64,000 nt of DNA. Origin: Paenibacillus_L residui. Lineage in GTDB: Bacteria > Bacillota > Bacilli > Paenibacillales > NBRC-103111. Made by a program: the position numbers and the translations under genes. The notes under the pieces were generated by a model. The model saw nothing but the letters and a program-made list of their open reading frames with translations, was not told the origin of the DNA and searched no databases. How positions within the stretch are numbered: position 1 is the stretch's first letter; the number at the start of each line of letters is the position of its first letter. Positions 33,682 to 42,554 of this stretch are shown here, piece after piece. The DNA lies in contig NZ_JBHTIU010000039.1 of NCBI RefSeq assembly GCF_042677205.1, positions 62,001 to 126,000 of the forward strand, read 5' to 3'.

Positions 33682-34239
33682 TTATTCCAATCCACGCCCC
33701 GTTTGATAATGCCGAAGAAGCCAGCTTGCCGCCTTGGGCAAATCCTGCGCCACATAATCCGGCTCCGTCTCCGCCCAAGTATGCCGATACTCTCCTAGAG
33801 ACTGCTCCCCCCAGCCTGTACGCACCAACACCTTAACTGCTCCCACCTTGGCGGCAGCCAGCATATCTGTGGAACCGACATCGCCGATCACGGCGCAGCG
33901 CCTGAGGTCCAACCCGTGTTCGTCGGCCGCCTGCTCCAGCATGGCGGTTCCCGGCTTGCGGCAAAGACAGGGCTCCTCCGAAGAATGCGGACAAATGTAA
34001 GCCTGATCGAAGCCGTACCCGGCGAACTGTCTGCTGAACTCCCCCTCTGTCGCTTGGCCGCGGGAGATGCGGTGCTGATTCGTAAAGGCAAAGAGCTTCA
34101 AGCCGGCTTCTTTAAGTTGCGCCAGAGCCTGCTCCACCCCCGGATACAGCTCGAAATCCCGGGGATGAATAAAATGCCCGGTTCCGCCTAGCGTACCGTC
34201 GCGATCGATAAACACCGCTTGAAGAGCCCCGTTACTCAT
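33682..34239 (-). CDS. HAD-IIIA family phosphatase
   Basis: A 185-residue HAD hydrolase of subclass IIIA, as in heptose bisphosphate phosphatase GmhB and histidinol phosphatase. The nucleophile is in FIDRDGT at residues 10-16; the Thr motif is in FAFTNQ near 51; a Cys/His cluster PHSSEEPCLCRKP around 83-95 fits the GmhB-type zinc loop in part; GDVGSTD near 119 is motif IV. It is the last gene of an operon with the AIM24-like and coiled-coil genes, 20 bases after the AIM24 gene. The substrate is not known. Confidence 0.88.
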   Translation of the reverse strand: MSNGALQAVFIDRDGTLGGTGHFIHPRDFELYPGVEQALAQLKEAGLKLFAFTNQHRISRGQATEGEFSRQFAGYGFDQAYICPHSSEEPCLCRKPGTAMLEQAADEHGLDLRRCAVIGDVGSTDMLAAAKVGAVKVLVRTGWGEQSLGEYRHTWAETEPDYVAQDLPKAASWLLRHYQTGRGLE

Positions 34240-34259
34240 TGTAAAGCCCCCTTGTTGAT

Positions 34260-34964
34260 TTACTTTATGAATACTCCGCCGAAAGGAATGATTTCCCGCA
34301 GCAGCCGTTTGATCAGGCCATCGTCCTGCAAATGCTCCTCAAGCCGCAGTCCCGGTTTACCCGTCTGCATCAGCACGTATCCTTGCCCGGTAATTTTCCA
34401 ATGGTAATTCATGTGCTGCCCGGCCAGTTGATTTCCGTATACGCATAGATCCAGCTTGGCATTCTGCGGATAAGCGACCAAACAACCCGCATCGATATAA
34501 ATCGGCTCATCTTCGGACAGCTTCATCTCGACCAGCGGCCCTTGGGATAAAATCCCGATCTCGCCTTCCCCGAAAAACTTCATCCTCACCCAATCCCGGG
34601 TGACAACCACATTTTTCATTCGCTGTATGACGCTTTTCATTTGGACACCGGATGTGTAGAACAGGACATGGCGCACATCGAACAGAAAATCCTCCTGGTC
34701 CTTGACCGGAATACTTCTTACGCTATACCCGGCGGGAAGCGACAGAACGAACCGGCAGGGTCCGGACAGATCCGACCGGAGCCACTTCTTCTTGCGAACC
34801 ATTCCTTTCAAGTCCATAATCCGGTCTTCCCGCTGATGGGACGCCCCCTGGAAAGCGATGATCATTTCCGAATGAAGCATATACAGCTTCTCGTGATCCT
34901 CAAGCCGTACTTCCATGCCCAAGCTTTGTCCGTTGCCGGGATGAATATTATATATAATGTCCAT
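34260..34964 (-). CDS. AIM24-family protein
   Basis: A 234-residue beta-rich protein of the AIM24/YtkA-like family: GEGEIGILSQGPLVEMKLSE (about 131-151), PIYIDAGCLVAYP (about 155-167) and PGLRLEEHL near 205 fit its TRAP-like beta-sandwich. No signal peptide or membrane segment. The family is widespread in bacteria, and its only studied eukaryotic member organises mitochondrial membranes; the bacterial role is unknown. AAGGGGA precedes the ATG. It lies between the coiled-coil membrane gene (17-base gap) and the HAD gene. Confidence 0.85.
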   Translation of the reverse strand: MDIIYNIHPGNGQSLGMEVRLEDHEKLYMLHSEMIIAFQGASHQREDRIMDLKGMVRKKKWLRSDLSGPCRFVLSLPAGYSVRSIPVKDQEDFLFDVRHVLFYTSGVQMKSVIQRMKNVVVTRDWVRMKFFGEGEIGILSQGPLVEMKLSEDEPIYIDAGCLVAYPQNAKLDLCVYGNQLAGQHMNYHWKITGQGYVLMQTGKPGLRLEEHLQDDGLIKRLLREIIPFGGVFIK

Positions 34965-34981
34965 AGCGTTCCCCTTGCCTT

Positions 34982-35428
34982 CTACTTGCTTCTCAAGAGC
35001 ACCCGCATTCCCCGCGTCAGGACAAAATAGCCGATGACGAGTCCGGCGGCCGTCAGAACCAGCGTGCGAATCCGCGCTGAATGCTGCCGTCTCTCCTGCT
35101 CGGATTGCTGCAGCTCGAGGACCATTTGCAATAACTCCCTGTTCTGCTCCTGAAGCTTCTTATTATCCTCCAGAAGCGCCTGCTGCCTCTTCTCGTAGCT
35201 CTGGACAGCCTCTTCCGCATTCTGCAGACGGTTTAGAGCGGTGTCATAATTTTGGCGTACCTGCTCATAATCTTCCTTAAGCCGGTCGACTTCTTCCGGC
35301 AGCTCCATAATGCCTTTCATCGTCCCCAGAAAACCTGCATAAGCCGGAGGATGAGCGGACAACCAAAGCAGAGCTCCCCATAATGCGAGAATCGGGAGCC
35401 GGAACCTACTCCATTCTAGCCTGTTCAC
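34982..35428 (-). CDS. Coiled-coil membrane protein, 148 aa
   Basis: The start is GTG with an AAAGGGGTGGGG site. An N-terminal signal or membrane segment (about 8-31, with AYA at the end) is followed by a long coiled coil (about 45-115, rich in Glu, Gln, Leu with heptads such as LQEQNRELLQMVLELQQ). A second membrane segment (about 122-141) ends in a basic tail. The coiled coil should lie outside the cytoplasm. It is the first gene of the three-gene operon with AIM24 and HAD; the domain order resembles a membrane-tethered spacer. Confidence 0.72.
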   Translation of the reverse strand: MNRLEWSRFRLPILALWGALLWLSAHPPAYAGFLGTMKGIMELPEEVDRLKEDYEQVRQNYDTALNRLQNAEEAVQSYEKRQQALLEDNKKLQEQNRELLQMVLELQQSEQERRQHSARIRTLVLTAAGLVIGYFVLTRGMRVLLRSK

Positions 35429-35649
35429 CGCCCCACCCCTTTCTATTCTCTTATCTATCTCTTATACGTAATCATAAACCCAATCGTTTCCAAAATAAAA
35501 GGGGTATCCCGAAATAAGATAAAATATTTCTCAGTTGCTATACTACGAATCACCTTCGACCGTTATAATACAGAATAACCTTCATGGATGTCTTTCGAGA
35601 AATGACGACAGGTAGACAGAGTAAGAAAAATGAGGAAGGCGGGGAATGC

Positions 35650-36213
35650 ATGACCAAGTATGCGGTTGAGCTTTTTTTTGACGAGCGTACGGAGCAATAT
35701 ATTCGCGGGCTCTGGCGGGAGTTGGAACAGAACGGGATAACAGACAGTATGATGTCGATTGCCGAAATCCAGCCTCATCTCACCGTGGCCGTTTATGATG
35801 ATTTGGAAGCCGGGGAGTTCGAGGAGGAGATAGCCTTTTTTATGCAGGGGGCTCCTTCGCTGCCGGTACGCTTCGACAGCCTTGCCTGCTTTCCGGCCTC
35901 GGGAACGCTGTTCCTCTCTCCCGCTGTCACGGCGGGTCTGATGCAGCTGCATCAACGGTTTCACAGCCGCTTCCATAAGCTTCGCCCGAAGGCGGCTCCA
36001 TATTATTTGCCCGGGAGCTGGAATCCGCACTGCACATTGGCCGTCAATTTATCCTCCGTACAACTTAAGGAAGCCTTCCATTACATCCTCGACCGGTTCA
36101 GCCCTTTCCAAGCCGGCCTGCAGCAAATCGGGTTGGTTCAGCTAACCTTCAACGAGGAACAATTATGCATCCGCAGCCGGACCATCTTCACCCTGCCTCT
36201 GACCGATGCATGA
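35650..36213 (+). CDS. 2'-5' RNA ligase/2H phosphoesterase family protein
   Basis: A 187-residue 2H phosphoesterase. The two catalytic HxT motifs are PHLTVAV near residue 42 and PHCTLAV near 138. The family hydrolyses 2',3'-cyclic phosphates or makes 2'-5' links; the actual substrate is unknown. I start at ATG 35650 because it follows GGAAGGCGGGGA and gives the normal N-terminus (KYAVELFFD); an upstream ATG adds 22 non-conserved residues. The GNAT gene follows after 36 bases on the same strand. Confidence 0.87.
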   Translation: MTKYAVELFFDERTEQYIRGLWRELEQNGITDSMMSIAEIQPHLTVAVYDDLEAGEFEEEIAFFMQGAPSLPVRFDSLACFPASGTLFLSPAVTAGLMQLHQRFHSRFHKLRPKAAPYYLPGSWNPHCTLAVNLSSVQLKEAFHYILDRFSPFQAGLQQIGLVQLTFNEEQLCIRSRTIFTLPLTDA

Positions 36214-36249
36214 AGTAATCAATCGATGGATAAGGAGGAAGTCCAAGAG

Positions 36250-36918
36250 ATGTGTGAATCAACCAACGAGCTTCTGCTGCTGGAATTTCCGGAACAATTC
36301 GAAACCGAACGGCTTATTATCCGTGCCCCGCAATGGGGAGACGGCGCCGCCGTCAATGAAGCGATAAGGGAAAGTATAAACGAGCTTCGTCAGTGGATGC
36401 CCTGGGCCTTGACAACGCCTACGGTAGAGGAGACCGAAGCCAACATTCGCAGGGCCAGGCTGCAGTTTCTGGAACGGACGGATATGCGTCTTCATCTCTA
36501 TGACAAGGACAGTGGAGAATTGATAGGATGCAGCGGCCTACATCGAATAAACTGGAAGATTCGCAGCTTCGAAATCGGTTACTGGCTGCGCACCTCGCAG
36601 ACGGGCCGCGGCTGGATGACCGAGGCGGTACACGGCATCACCCGTTTTGCCGCCCGGCAATTGCAGGCTAACCGGATCGAGATCCGCTGCGACTCCCGCA
36701 ATGAACGGAGCCGCCGGGTCGCGGAACGCTGCGGATTTACTCTGGAGGGCATTCTTAGAAGAGAAGATGCCGCCGTACATTCCCCGGCGGAAGAGGTTCC
36801 TTCCGACCGCCAGACTTCCGGGGTGTCTGACAGCGTGCCGCATCAAGCACAGGCCGCCTGTCCGCAGCTGCGGGATACGATGGTCTTCTCCAAGATACGG
36901 GGCATAGAATTCTCGTAA
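36250..36918 (+). CDS. GNAT acetyltransferase, RimJ/RimL-like
   Basis: A 222-residue acetyltransferase of the RimJ/RimL subgroup: FETERLIIRAPQWGD near residue 20, acetyl-CoA loop region QTGRGWMTEAV near 124, EIRCDSRNERSRRVAERCGF (about 145-165), and the final DTMVFSKI. About 35 residues between the penultimate strand and the end (ROUGHLY 178-210, Ser/Pro/Glu/Gln-rich) are an insertion compared with usual family members of about 180 residues. Such enzymes acetylate the N-terminus of ribosomal proteins or small molecules. AAGGAGG precedes ATG 36250. Confidence 0.85.
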   Translation: MCESTNELLLLEFPEQFETERLIIRAPQWGDGAAVNEAIRESINELRQWMPWALTTPTVEETEANIRRARLQFLERTDMRLHLYDKDSGELIGCSGLHRINWKIRSFEIGYWLRTSQTGRGWMTEAVHGITRFAARQLQANRIEIRCDSRNERSRRVAERCGFTLEGILRREDAAVHSPAEEVPSDRQTSGVSDSVPHQAQAACPQLRDTMVFSKIRGIEFS

Positions 36919-37042
36919 GAAAAAGTAGAAAACAACCATCATATTTTCCTGCAGGCTTGAATATGATTCTATCAATAGCTTGTATAAGTAAGTTTGCGGT
37001 CCATAACATAGCACGGCAGGCCAAGCTCCGGTCCGGGTCATT

Positions 37043-37873
37043 TCATAGACTGGACCCGGAAGTTTCGGCCGGCTCGATCCGGTACACCGCAATTTCCGGC
37101 CGGCAGTTCAAGCGGACTGGCAGCTTAACGGTCCCGAGACCGCGGCTGATTCCGAAATAACGGCCATGTCCCAGACGGCTCAGCCCGATGGGATAATCGC
37201 GATAAGCTCCCCAGGTCCGGCCGAAGCACCGGATTTGTCCGCCGTGGGTATGCCCCGCTAACAGCAGGTGGAAACCGAAAAATTGCTCCTGCAGGTACCG
37301 GACTATACTGGGGCAGTGAGCCATGACTATGGAGAAGGGAGCAGTCGCAGGATCCGGAGCACCTGCGTTCGGGGCGGAAGGGATCCGTTCGTTCCCGTAT
37401 ACCGAATTATCCAACCCATAGAGGTGGACAAGGCTTCCCTTGCAGCGGAACGATACGGAGTCATTTTCCAGCACGTTCATGCAGGATTGTAAGCGGGACA
37501 AGTATCCGGGGTCGTCAATCGGTCTTTTGCGGAACAGAATAGACTCTTCCCGTTCGTAATTGCCCGGTACAAAATAAACGGCCGTCTCGCGCGGAAAGTG
37601 CCCGATCTCCCGGAGCACCCGGGGAAGCTGCCTCCTGTTCGTCGCCAAATCACCGGTGATCAGGATGAAATCCGGGACGGACTCGGACACCAGACGGCTT
37701 AGCCGTCCGTTGACCCCTGCGGTCAAACCGTGAATATCCGACAGATGAACGAAGGTAAAAGGAGCTTTCACCACATCGCTTTGTATTCGATACTCGGAGA
37801 TATCTATCCACCAAGTATGATAAACATAAAGCAAGAGAAGAAGGAGCAATACCGCCGCCATTCCAATCGCCAT
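37043..37873 (-). CDS. Membrane-anchored metallophosphoesterase (YkuE/YkoQ type)
   Basis: The protein of about 276 residues has an N-terminal membrane anchor (VLLLLLLLYVYHTWW) and a calcineurin-like phosphoesterase fold: SDIHG near residue 46, ITGDLATN near 73, GNYE near 104, MAHCP near 183 and GHTHGGQI near 206. Related Bacillus proteins act on lipids or wall precursors. A TTG at 37879 could also be the start. It lies 43 bases downstream of queC and is probably co-transcribed, although no functional link to queuosine is known. Its phosphoesterase domain is not related to the giant protein beyond the fold. Confidence 0.87.
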   Translation of the reverse strand: MAIGMAAVLLLLLLLYVYHTWWIDISEYRIQSDVVKAPFTFVHLSDIHGLTAGVNGRLSRLVSESVPDFILITGDLATNRRQLPRVLREIGHFPRETAVYFVPGNYEREESILFRKRPIDDPGYLSRLQSCMNVLENDSVSFRCKGSLVHLYGLDNSVYGNERIPSAPNAGAPDPATAPFSIVMAHCPSIVRYLQEQFFGFHLLLAGHTHGGQIRCFGRTWGAYRDYPIGLSRLGHGRYFGISRGLGTVKLPVRLNCRPEIAVYRIEPAETSGSSL

Positions 37874-37915
37874 AGCCAATGGATCACCGTCTTCCGGAAT
37901 TTTCGTTGTTCGGGC

Positions 37916-38662
37916 TTATGACCTTGCAGCCTTGTAAGGAATCGGGTCCTCTAGACCGGCCTCCGCGAACCCTTTTAACCGCAGACGGCAGCTATCACAG
38001 GTTCCGCAAGCTTCTTCACTGCCGTTATAGCACGAGGTTGTCAAATGATAGGGGACACCGAGACGCGTCCCTTGCCGGATGATTTCCGCCTTGCTCCAAT
38101 GAAGGAGCGGAGTCGCGATACGAATGGCTTGACCCTCGGCACCGGCCTTGGTAGCAAGCTCGATCACTTCCTCGACCTTGCGGATAAACTCGGGGCGGCA
38201 ATCCGGATAGCCGCTATAATCGAGAGCATTGACCCCGATATAGATCGCTTCCGCGCCGGAAACCTCTGCGAACGAGGTGGCGATAGAGAGGAACAGCAGG
38301 TTTCTGCCGGGAACATACGTCACTGGAATGTCCTCCTCACCGTTGCCGGGTGTCCCGTCCGATGCATTCGAATCGTCGGCTGGTTGGCTTACATCCGGAA
38401 CATCAATCGTTTCGTCGGTCAGAGCGCTGCCGCCGAACTCCTTGAGGAAGCCGAGTGAAATGATTTTATGGCGCGAAGCGGCACCGTAAAATTCGGCCAC
38501 CCGTTTGGCATTTTCTATTTCCATGCTGTGCCTTTGTCCATAATCGAAAGTGATCGGATAGATTTCATAGCCTTCTTCTTGGGCTATCCCCATACAGGTC
38601 GTGCTGTCCAGACCTCCGCTCAGAATGACAACCGCTTTTTTCACCGCTTTGTTGCTAGCCAT
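37916..38662 (-). CDS. queC: 7-cyano-7-deazaguanine synthase
   Basis: QueC converts 7-carboxy-7-deazaguanine to preQ0 with ATP and ammonia. The 248-residue protein has the PP-loop SGGLDSTT (about 15-22), ITFDYGQRHS (about 36) and a C-terminal zinc site with four Cys (SCYNGSEEACGTCDSC, about 208-224). About 20 acidic and Ser/Gly/Asn residues near 92-115 (between DVPDV and PVTYVPGRN) are longer than in Bacillus QueC. ATG 38662 has an AAGGA site. The third gene of queD-queE-queC. Confidence 0.95.
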   Translation of the reverse strand: MASNKAVKKAVVILSGGLDSTTCMGIAQEEGYEIYPITFDYGQRHSMEIENAKRVAEFYGAASRHKIISLGFLKEFGGSALTDETIDVPDVSQPADDSNASDGTPGNGEEDIPVTYVPGRNLLFLSIATSFAEVSGAEAIYIGVNALDYSGYPDCRPEFIRKVEEVIELATKAGAEGQAIRIATPLLHWSKAEIIRQGTRLGVPYHLTTSCYNGSEEACGTCDSCRLRLKGFAEAGLEDPIPYKAARS

Positions 38663-38772
38663 TATCAACCATCCTTACTTAACCGTTTTCTTTGTGCATA
38701 CGCGCTGATTTCTGTTGGCATCACATGGGAATCGGCCCGACACAGCGAGCCGATCCATTCGATTAGTCCCCA

Positions 38773-39456
38773 CTAGACCCCTCTGGCGGCCGGGTCCCAA
38801 ATGACTTTATGGAGCTGCATATTCAGCTTGACGTTAACAAGTGCATGCTTAAGCATCAATTCAACGAGCCTGGCCGGAGGCATCGTTTCCCATACCGGAC
38901 TGAAGAGCGCCAGAGCTTCGGTCGGATATTGGGCCAGCACTTCGCGGGCGAAATGAAAATCGGCCTCGTCCGCAATAACGAACTTGACTTCGTCCTGCTT
39001 CCTGAGCAGGGCAAAATTGCCGTGAATCATCTGCTCCGTCTCGCCGGACCCGGGAAGCTTGTAATCCATAATATATCTGACCTTGGAGGAAGTGACCTTG
39101 CTTAGGAACGGGGCAAGATCTATCGCTCCGTTCGTCTCGATATGCACATCGACAATTTGCTCCAACGAGGATAAGGCTTCGATTAATGCAAGGGAATGTT
39201 CGCCGTACAAGAGGGGCTCCCCGCCCGTCAGACACAGATGCCGGGAAGAGTACCGGCCCACCTCCCGGACGATTTCTTCGATCGTCATCACTTTATCCGC
39301 TTTATCCGGGGGGTAACTGTATGTCGTATCGCACCAGACGCAGCGGAGATTGCAGCCGAACAAGCGGACGAAGACGGTGGGGAATCCTGCCCGCGTGCCT
39401 TCCCCCTCAACCGTCTCAAATATTTCTACCATAGGCAGCTTGACGTCTTTCATCAT
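38773..39456 (-). CDS. queE: 7-carboxy-7-deazaguanine synthase
   Basis: A radical-SAM enzyme turning 6-carboxytetrahydropterin into 7-carboxy-7-deazaguanine. The 227-residue protein has the QueE cysteine motif CNLRCVWCD (CX3CX2C, about residues 35-43), the substrate/SAM segment TGGEPLLY (about 77) and ETVEGEGTRAGFP near the start. Translation start overlaps the queD stop by 4 bases. A 110-base gap separates it from queC. Confidence 0.95.
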   Translation of the reverse strand: MMKDVKLPMVEIFETVEGEGTRAGFPTVFVRLFGCNLRCVWCDTTYSYPPDKADKVMTIEEIVREVGRYSSRHLCLTGGEPLLYGEHSLALIEALSSLEQIVDVHIETNGAIDLAPFLSKVTSSKVRYIMDYKLPGSGETEQMIHGNFALLRKQDEVKFVIADEADFHFAREVLAQYPTEALALFSPVWETMPPARLVELMLKHALVNVKLNMQLHKVIWDPAARGV

Positions 39457-39926
39457 TCAGCTTCCTCCATCATGGACCGGGTTACGGCCGCGTAGCTTGT
39501 CGGGGTTTCCCATAACCGCAGCTCCTCCAGCTTGACGGCGGGGTAGAGCCCTTCCTGGACGAGACCCTCGTTAATCTGCTCGTACATCCAGACGATCATA
39601 TTCTCCGCGGTCGTATTCATCGGAGGGAGCACTTCGTTCAAATACTGATGGTCCAGGCGGTCAATAACTCTTTCTTTGGCAATCCTTTTGATATCGCCGA
39701 AGTCAATCACGATTCCCCGTTCATCTACCCGGCCTCTCATGACAACCTGCAGTTTATACGTATGGCCGTGCAAATTTTTGCATTTGCCTTCATAGCAATG
39801 CAAATGATGGGCGCTGTCAAATGTGAATTCCTTAGAGACAAGCACCTCTTTATGATGGTATTTCAACTGGTCGGGCTGGATATCCTTCCCCAGAATTTGA
39901 ACCTTGGTCGGAACGTTATAACTCAT
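39453..39926 (-). CDS. queD: 6-carboxytetrahydropterin synthase
   Basis: QueD turns dihydroneopterin triphosphate into 6-carboxytetrahydropterin. The zinc-binding histidines appear in FDSAHHLHCYEGKCKNLHGHTYKL (three His, read in parts), and the catalytic Glu is in WETPTSYAAV near the end. An N-terminal extension of about 30 residues precedes the core. The start at ATG 39926 follows GAAGGTGG; a GTG five codons earlier is unlikely. It opens the que operon; I see no preQ1 riboswitch upstream. Confidence 0.95.
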   Translation of the reverse strand: MSYNVPTKVQILGKDIQPDQLKYHHKEVLVSKEFTFDSAHHLHCYEGKCKNLHGHTYKLQVVMRGRVDERGIVIDFGDIKRIAKERVIDRLDHQYLNEVLPPMNTTAENMIVWMYEQINEGLVQEGLYPAVKLEELRLWETPTSYAAVTRSMMEEAE

Positions 39927-40339
39927 GGCCACCACCTTCACATAACTAAAAGACTGTTGAATTAAATGCTACGCCAAATTAAGGCAATCGAATAGCCGCG
40001 CATATCTATAACAGAGCCGGCGGCCGCTCCAATCTTTCATTACCTTCTCTATGAAACAAACAAGAGGAGTCATGACAAACGCAAGAGACGATCGCCCCTT
40101 AACTCATCAGTCTTCAAATAAACATTATATTATTATACCATGCGGGCCTTGCTTAGAAAAGAAGAGGAAACAGAGCAGGAGGCTGTAAAGTAACGGCCCG
40201 GCTTCCTAATGCATCCTTCCTTGCGAAGCAAAAAAACAGCAGCTTTTTTATCATTTTCCCTGCTGGAATTTAAGCCGAAAAATCGTTATCATGAAAAAAA
40301 TAAATGCATCATCTATCCCGCTAAAAGGAGTTCCTCGCT
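39927..40339. other. Divergent promoter region queD / rsmF-like (413 bp)
   Basis: I see no gene and no preQ1-I core. An AT-rich stretch near 40120-40140 (TATATTATTATACC) may be a -10 region for queD. The AAAAGGAG site of the plus-strand methyltransferase is at 40323-40330. Confidence 0.5.
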
Positions 40340-41731
40340 TTGAGTACAACATTACCCCAAGCATATATAGATAAAATACAACGTCAATTGAAAGAAGATG
40401 CCGAAGCTTTCTTCCTGAGCTACAGCGAAGCCCGGACACACGGTCTGCGCCTGAATCCTCTCAAAGTGGAGCCGGACAGTCCATGGGCGAAACGGCTGCA
40501 GGAGCTGTTCAAGCTTGTCCCTGTTCCATGGTGCCCGACCGGCTATTACTACGAGGAGCCGCACCGGCCCGGCAAGCATCCGTATCATGCCGTTGGCCTG
40601 TATTACATCCAGGAGCCTTCCGCCATGTCCGCAGTGGAAATTCTCGACCCGCAGCCGGGAGAAACGATTCTTGATTTGGCCGCCGCACCCGGGGGGAAAT
40701 CAACGCAAATCGCCGGCAAAATGAAAGGCAAAGGATTACTGGTGGCCAATGAGATCCACCCTGCCCGGGCTAAAATATTGGCCGAAAATATCGAGCGGAT
40801 GGGAATCCGCAATGCGGTAGTGACGAATGCGGCGCCGGACGTGCTGGCTGGCCGGTTCGCATCCGGCTTCGACCGGATCATGCTGGACGCGCCTTGCTCC
40901 GGCGAAGGAATGTTCCGCAAGGACCCGGATGCCGTCGGCGAATGGTCGCCCGAGCATGTCGCCATGTGCGCCGCCAGGCAGATGGACATCCTCCGGCACG
41001 CCATTCCGATGCTGAAGCCGGGCGGAAAGCTGGCCTACTCTACATGTACCTTTTCCATAGAAGAGAACGAAGAGGTGATCGCCCGGATTACGGAGCAGTT
41101 CCCCTACATGGAGGTGCTGCGAACCGAGCGGATTTGGCCTCACCTGCATAAGGGGGAGGGCCATTTCGTCGCTTTGCTGGAGAAGAGGGAGGAGGGGGAG
41201 GAGCAGCTTGCGTCCGGCCGTTCAATGAAGCCGCCTTCCACGCGCGTGAAAGGCTCCGCCAAGCATCGGATGCAGACTAAGGCTATTGCGGACGCCTGGA
41301 AGCTGTTCTCCGGCTTTGCAGAAGCCTATTTGTCCAGGCAGCCGGAGCTTCCTCCGGGAGAGGCCATCCTGTTCGGGGAGCAGCTTTACTGGCTGCCCCA
41401 TGACACCGAGGGCCTGTGGTCGGCGTCCTCGCTGGACGGATTGAAGACGGTCCGGCCCGGACTGCATCTCGGCACCGTCAAGAAGAACCGCCTGGAGCCG
41501 GCTCACGCTTTGGCTCTCACTTTGCGGGAGGACATGTCCCGCCACCCTCTAACGTTAGCCGCAGATTCTCAGGAAGCCGCTGCTTATCTCCGTGGAGAAA
41601 CCTTGACGGTAAAAAGCGGCCGGGAAGGATGGGCTCTCGTAACCATTGACGGCCAGCCGTTAGGCTGGGGCAAGGTAAGCGGGGAACAGTTGAAGAACCA
41701 TTATCCGAAAGGCCTGCGCTTGCCCCGTTAA
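40340..41731 (+). CDS. 16S rRNA (cytosine-C5) methyltransferase, RsmF-like, paralogue 1
   Basis: SAM-dependent rRNA m5C methyltransferase of the RsmB/RsmF family, 463 residues. Catalytic Cys residues are in DAPCSGEGMFR (near 181) and STCTFS (near 236); the SAM loop is DLAAAPGGKSTQIA (about 112). The C-terminal third (about 300-463) holds the RsmF PUA-like domain, with GWGKVSGEQLKNHYPKG at the very end. The start is TTG, 8 bases after AAAAGGAG. A second paralogue is at 49175-50812. Confidence 0.9.
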   Translation: MSTTLPQAYIDKIQRQLKEDAEAFFLSYSEARTHGLRLNPLKVEPDSPWAKRLQELFKLVPVPWCPTGYYYEEPHRPGKHPYHAVGLYYIQEPSAMSAVEILDPQPGETILDLAAAPGGKSTQIAGKMKGKGLLVANEIHPARAKILAENIERMGIRNAVVTNAAPDVLAGRFASGFDRIMLDAPCSGEGMFRKDPDAVGEWSPEHVAMCAARQMDILRHAIPMLKPGGKLAYSTCTFSIEENEEVIARITEQFPYMEVLRTERIWPHLHKGEGHFVALLEKREEGEEQLASGRSMKPPSTRVKGSAKHRMQTKAIADAWKLFSGFAEAYLSRQPELPPGEAILFGEQLYWLPHDTEGLWSASSLDGLKTVRPGLHLGTVKKNRLEPAHALALTLREDMSRHPLTLAADSQEAAAYLRGETLTVKSGREGWALVTIDGQPLGWGKVSGEQLKNHYPKGLRLPR

Positions 41732-41866
41732 GCATTGCAAAGCCCGAGCTTGGCCTGGCTTAGTTCAACGGCTTGTCTCCCGCCGGGCAAGCAAGCACAC
41801 TCTAGGCCGAATGATTTTAAGCGCAACGCAAATAAGGCGGATATGTAATCAGGAGGATTGTTGACC

Positions 41867-42442
41867 ATGGACAGCACCCAGCCATATAACCGGTGGAAAA
41901 GCACGGAATATTTACGCCGGGGTACCCCGAGGCAGCAGCGGGCTTATGAAGCGCTTGCCGGTCTGCAAATCAATGAACGGCTGCAGCCGTTCGATCCGGT
42001 ATTGGCCGGGACCATTCCTCTGGGGATCGATACCGAGGTCAGCGATCTGGATATCATCTGCAATGCAGTACCGTCGCTTCTGGCCGGCGCCCTAAGCTCC
42101 CACTATTCCTCACTTCCCGGCTTTACACTGCACGAAACAATCAAGCAGGGCATTCCCGCTCTCGTCTGCCGCTTCCAATTCGAGGGATGGCCGATTGAAA
42201 TATTCGGTCAGCCGATCCCGGTCGCCGAGCAGAACGCGTTAATTCATATGGATATCGAGCATCGCCTGCTGTGCCTCGCCGGGCCGGCGGCCAAACAGGC
42301 CATCATGCAAATCAAAAGAGAAGGCTGCAAGACCGAGCCTGCTTTTGCCCGCTTCTTTCGCATCAAAGGCGATCCTTATGAGGCTCTGCTCGTCCTGGCC
42401 CGCTGCTCCGACGAGGAGCTCCGTGTTATATTCGAGCTGTGA
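41867..42442 (+). CDS. DUF4269 family protein
   Basis: A 191-residue protein of the DUF4269 family, a probable nucleotidyltransferase-like fold. The segment LAGTIPLGIDTEVSDLDIIC (about residues 46-65) carries the GID...DLD pattern expected for metal-binding acids in that fold. A His/Glu-rich part follows (IHMDIEHRL, about 140). No reaction has been shown for the family. ATG 41867 is 10 bases after AGGAGG. It stands alone downstream of the rRNA methyltransferase. Confidence 0.85.
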   Translation: MDSTQPYNRWKSTEYLRRGTPRQQRAYEALAGLQINERLQPFDPVLAGTIPLGIDTEVSDLDIICNAVPSLLAGALSSHYSSLPGFTLHETIKQGIPALVCRFQFEGWPIEIFGQPIPVAEQNALIHMDIEHRLLCLAGPAAKQAIMQIKREGCKTEPAFARFFRIKGDPYEALLVLARCSDEELRVIFEL

Positions 42443-42554
42443 ACGGCAAATTGCACCCTATGCGCATTAATGCAGACACCTGTAAAGACAACGTAGATGC
42501 TTACTCAACAGCCAGAATCATTCATGTCAATCATCACCAAACGAGGGCGGATCT

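Noticed and set aside
39927..40130. preQ1 riboswitch upstream of queD
   Set aside because: I could not find the preQ1-I core or its A-rich 3' tail pairing; type II/III cannot be ruled out by eye.
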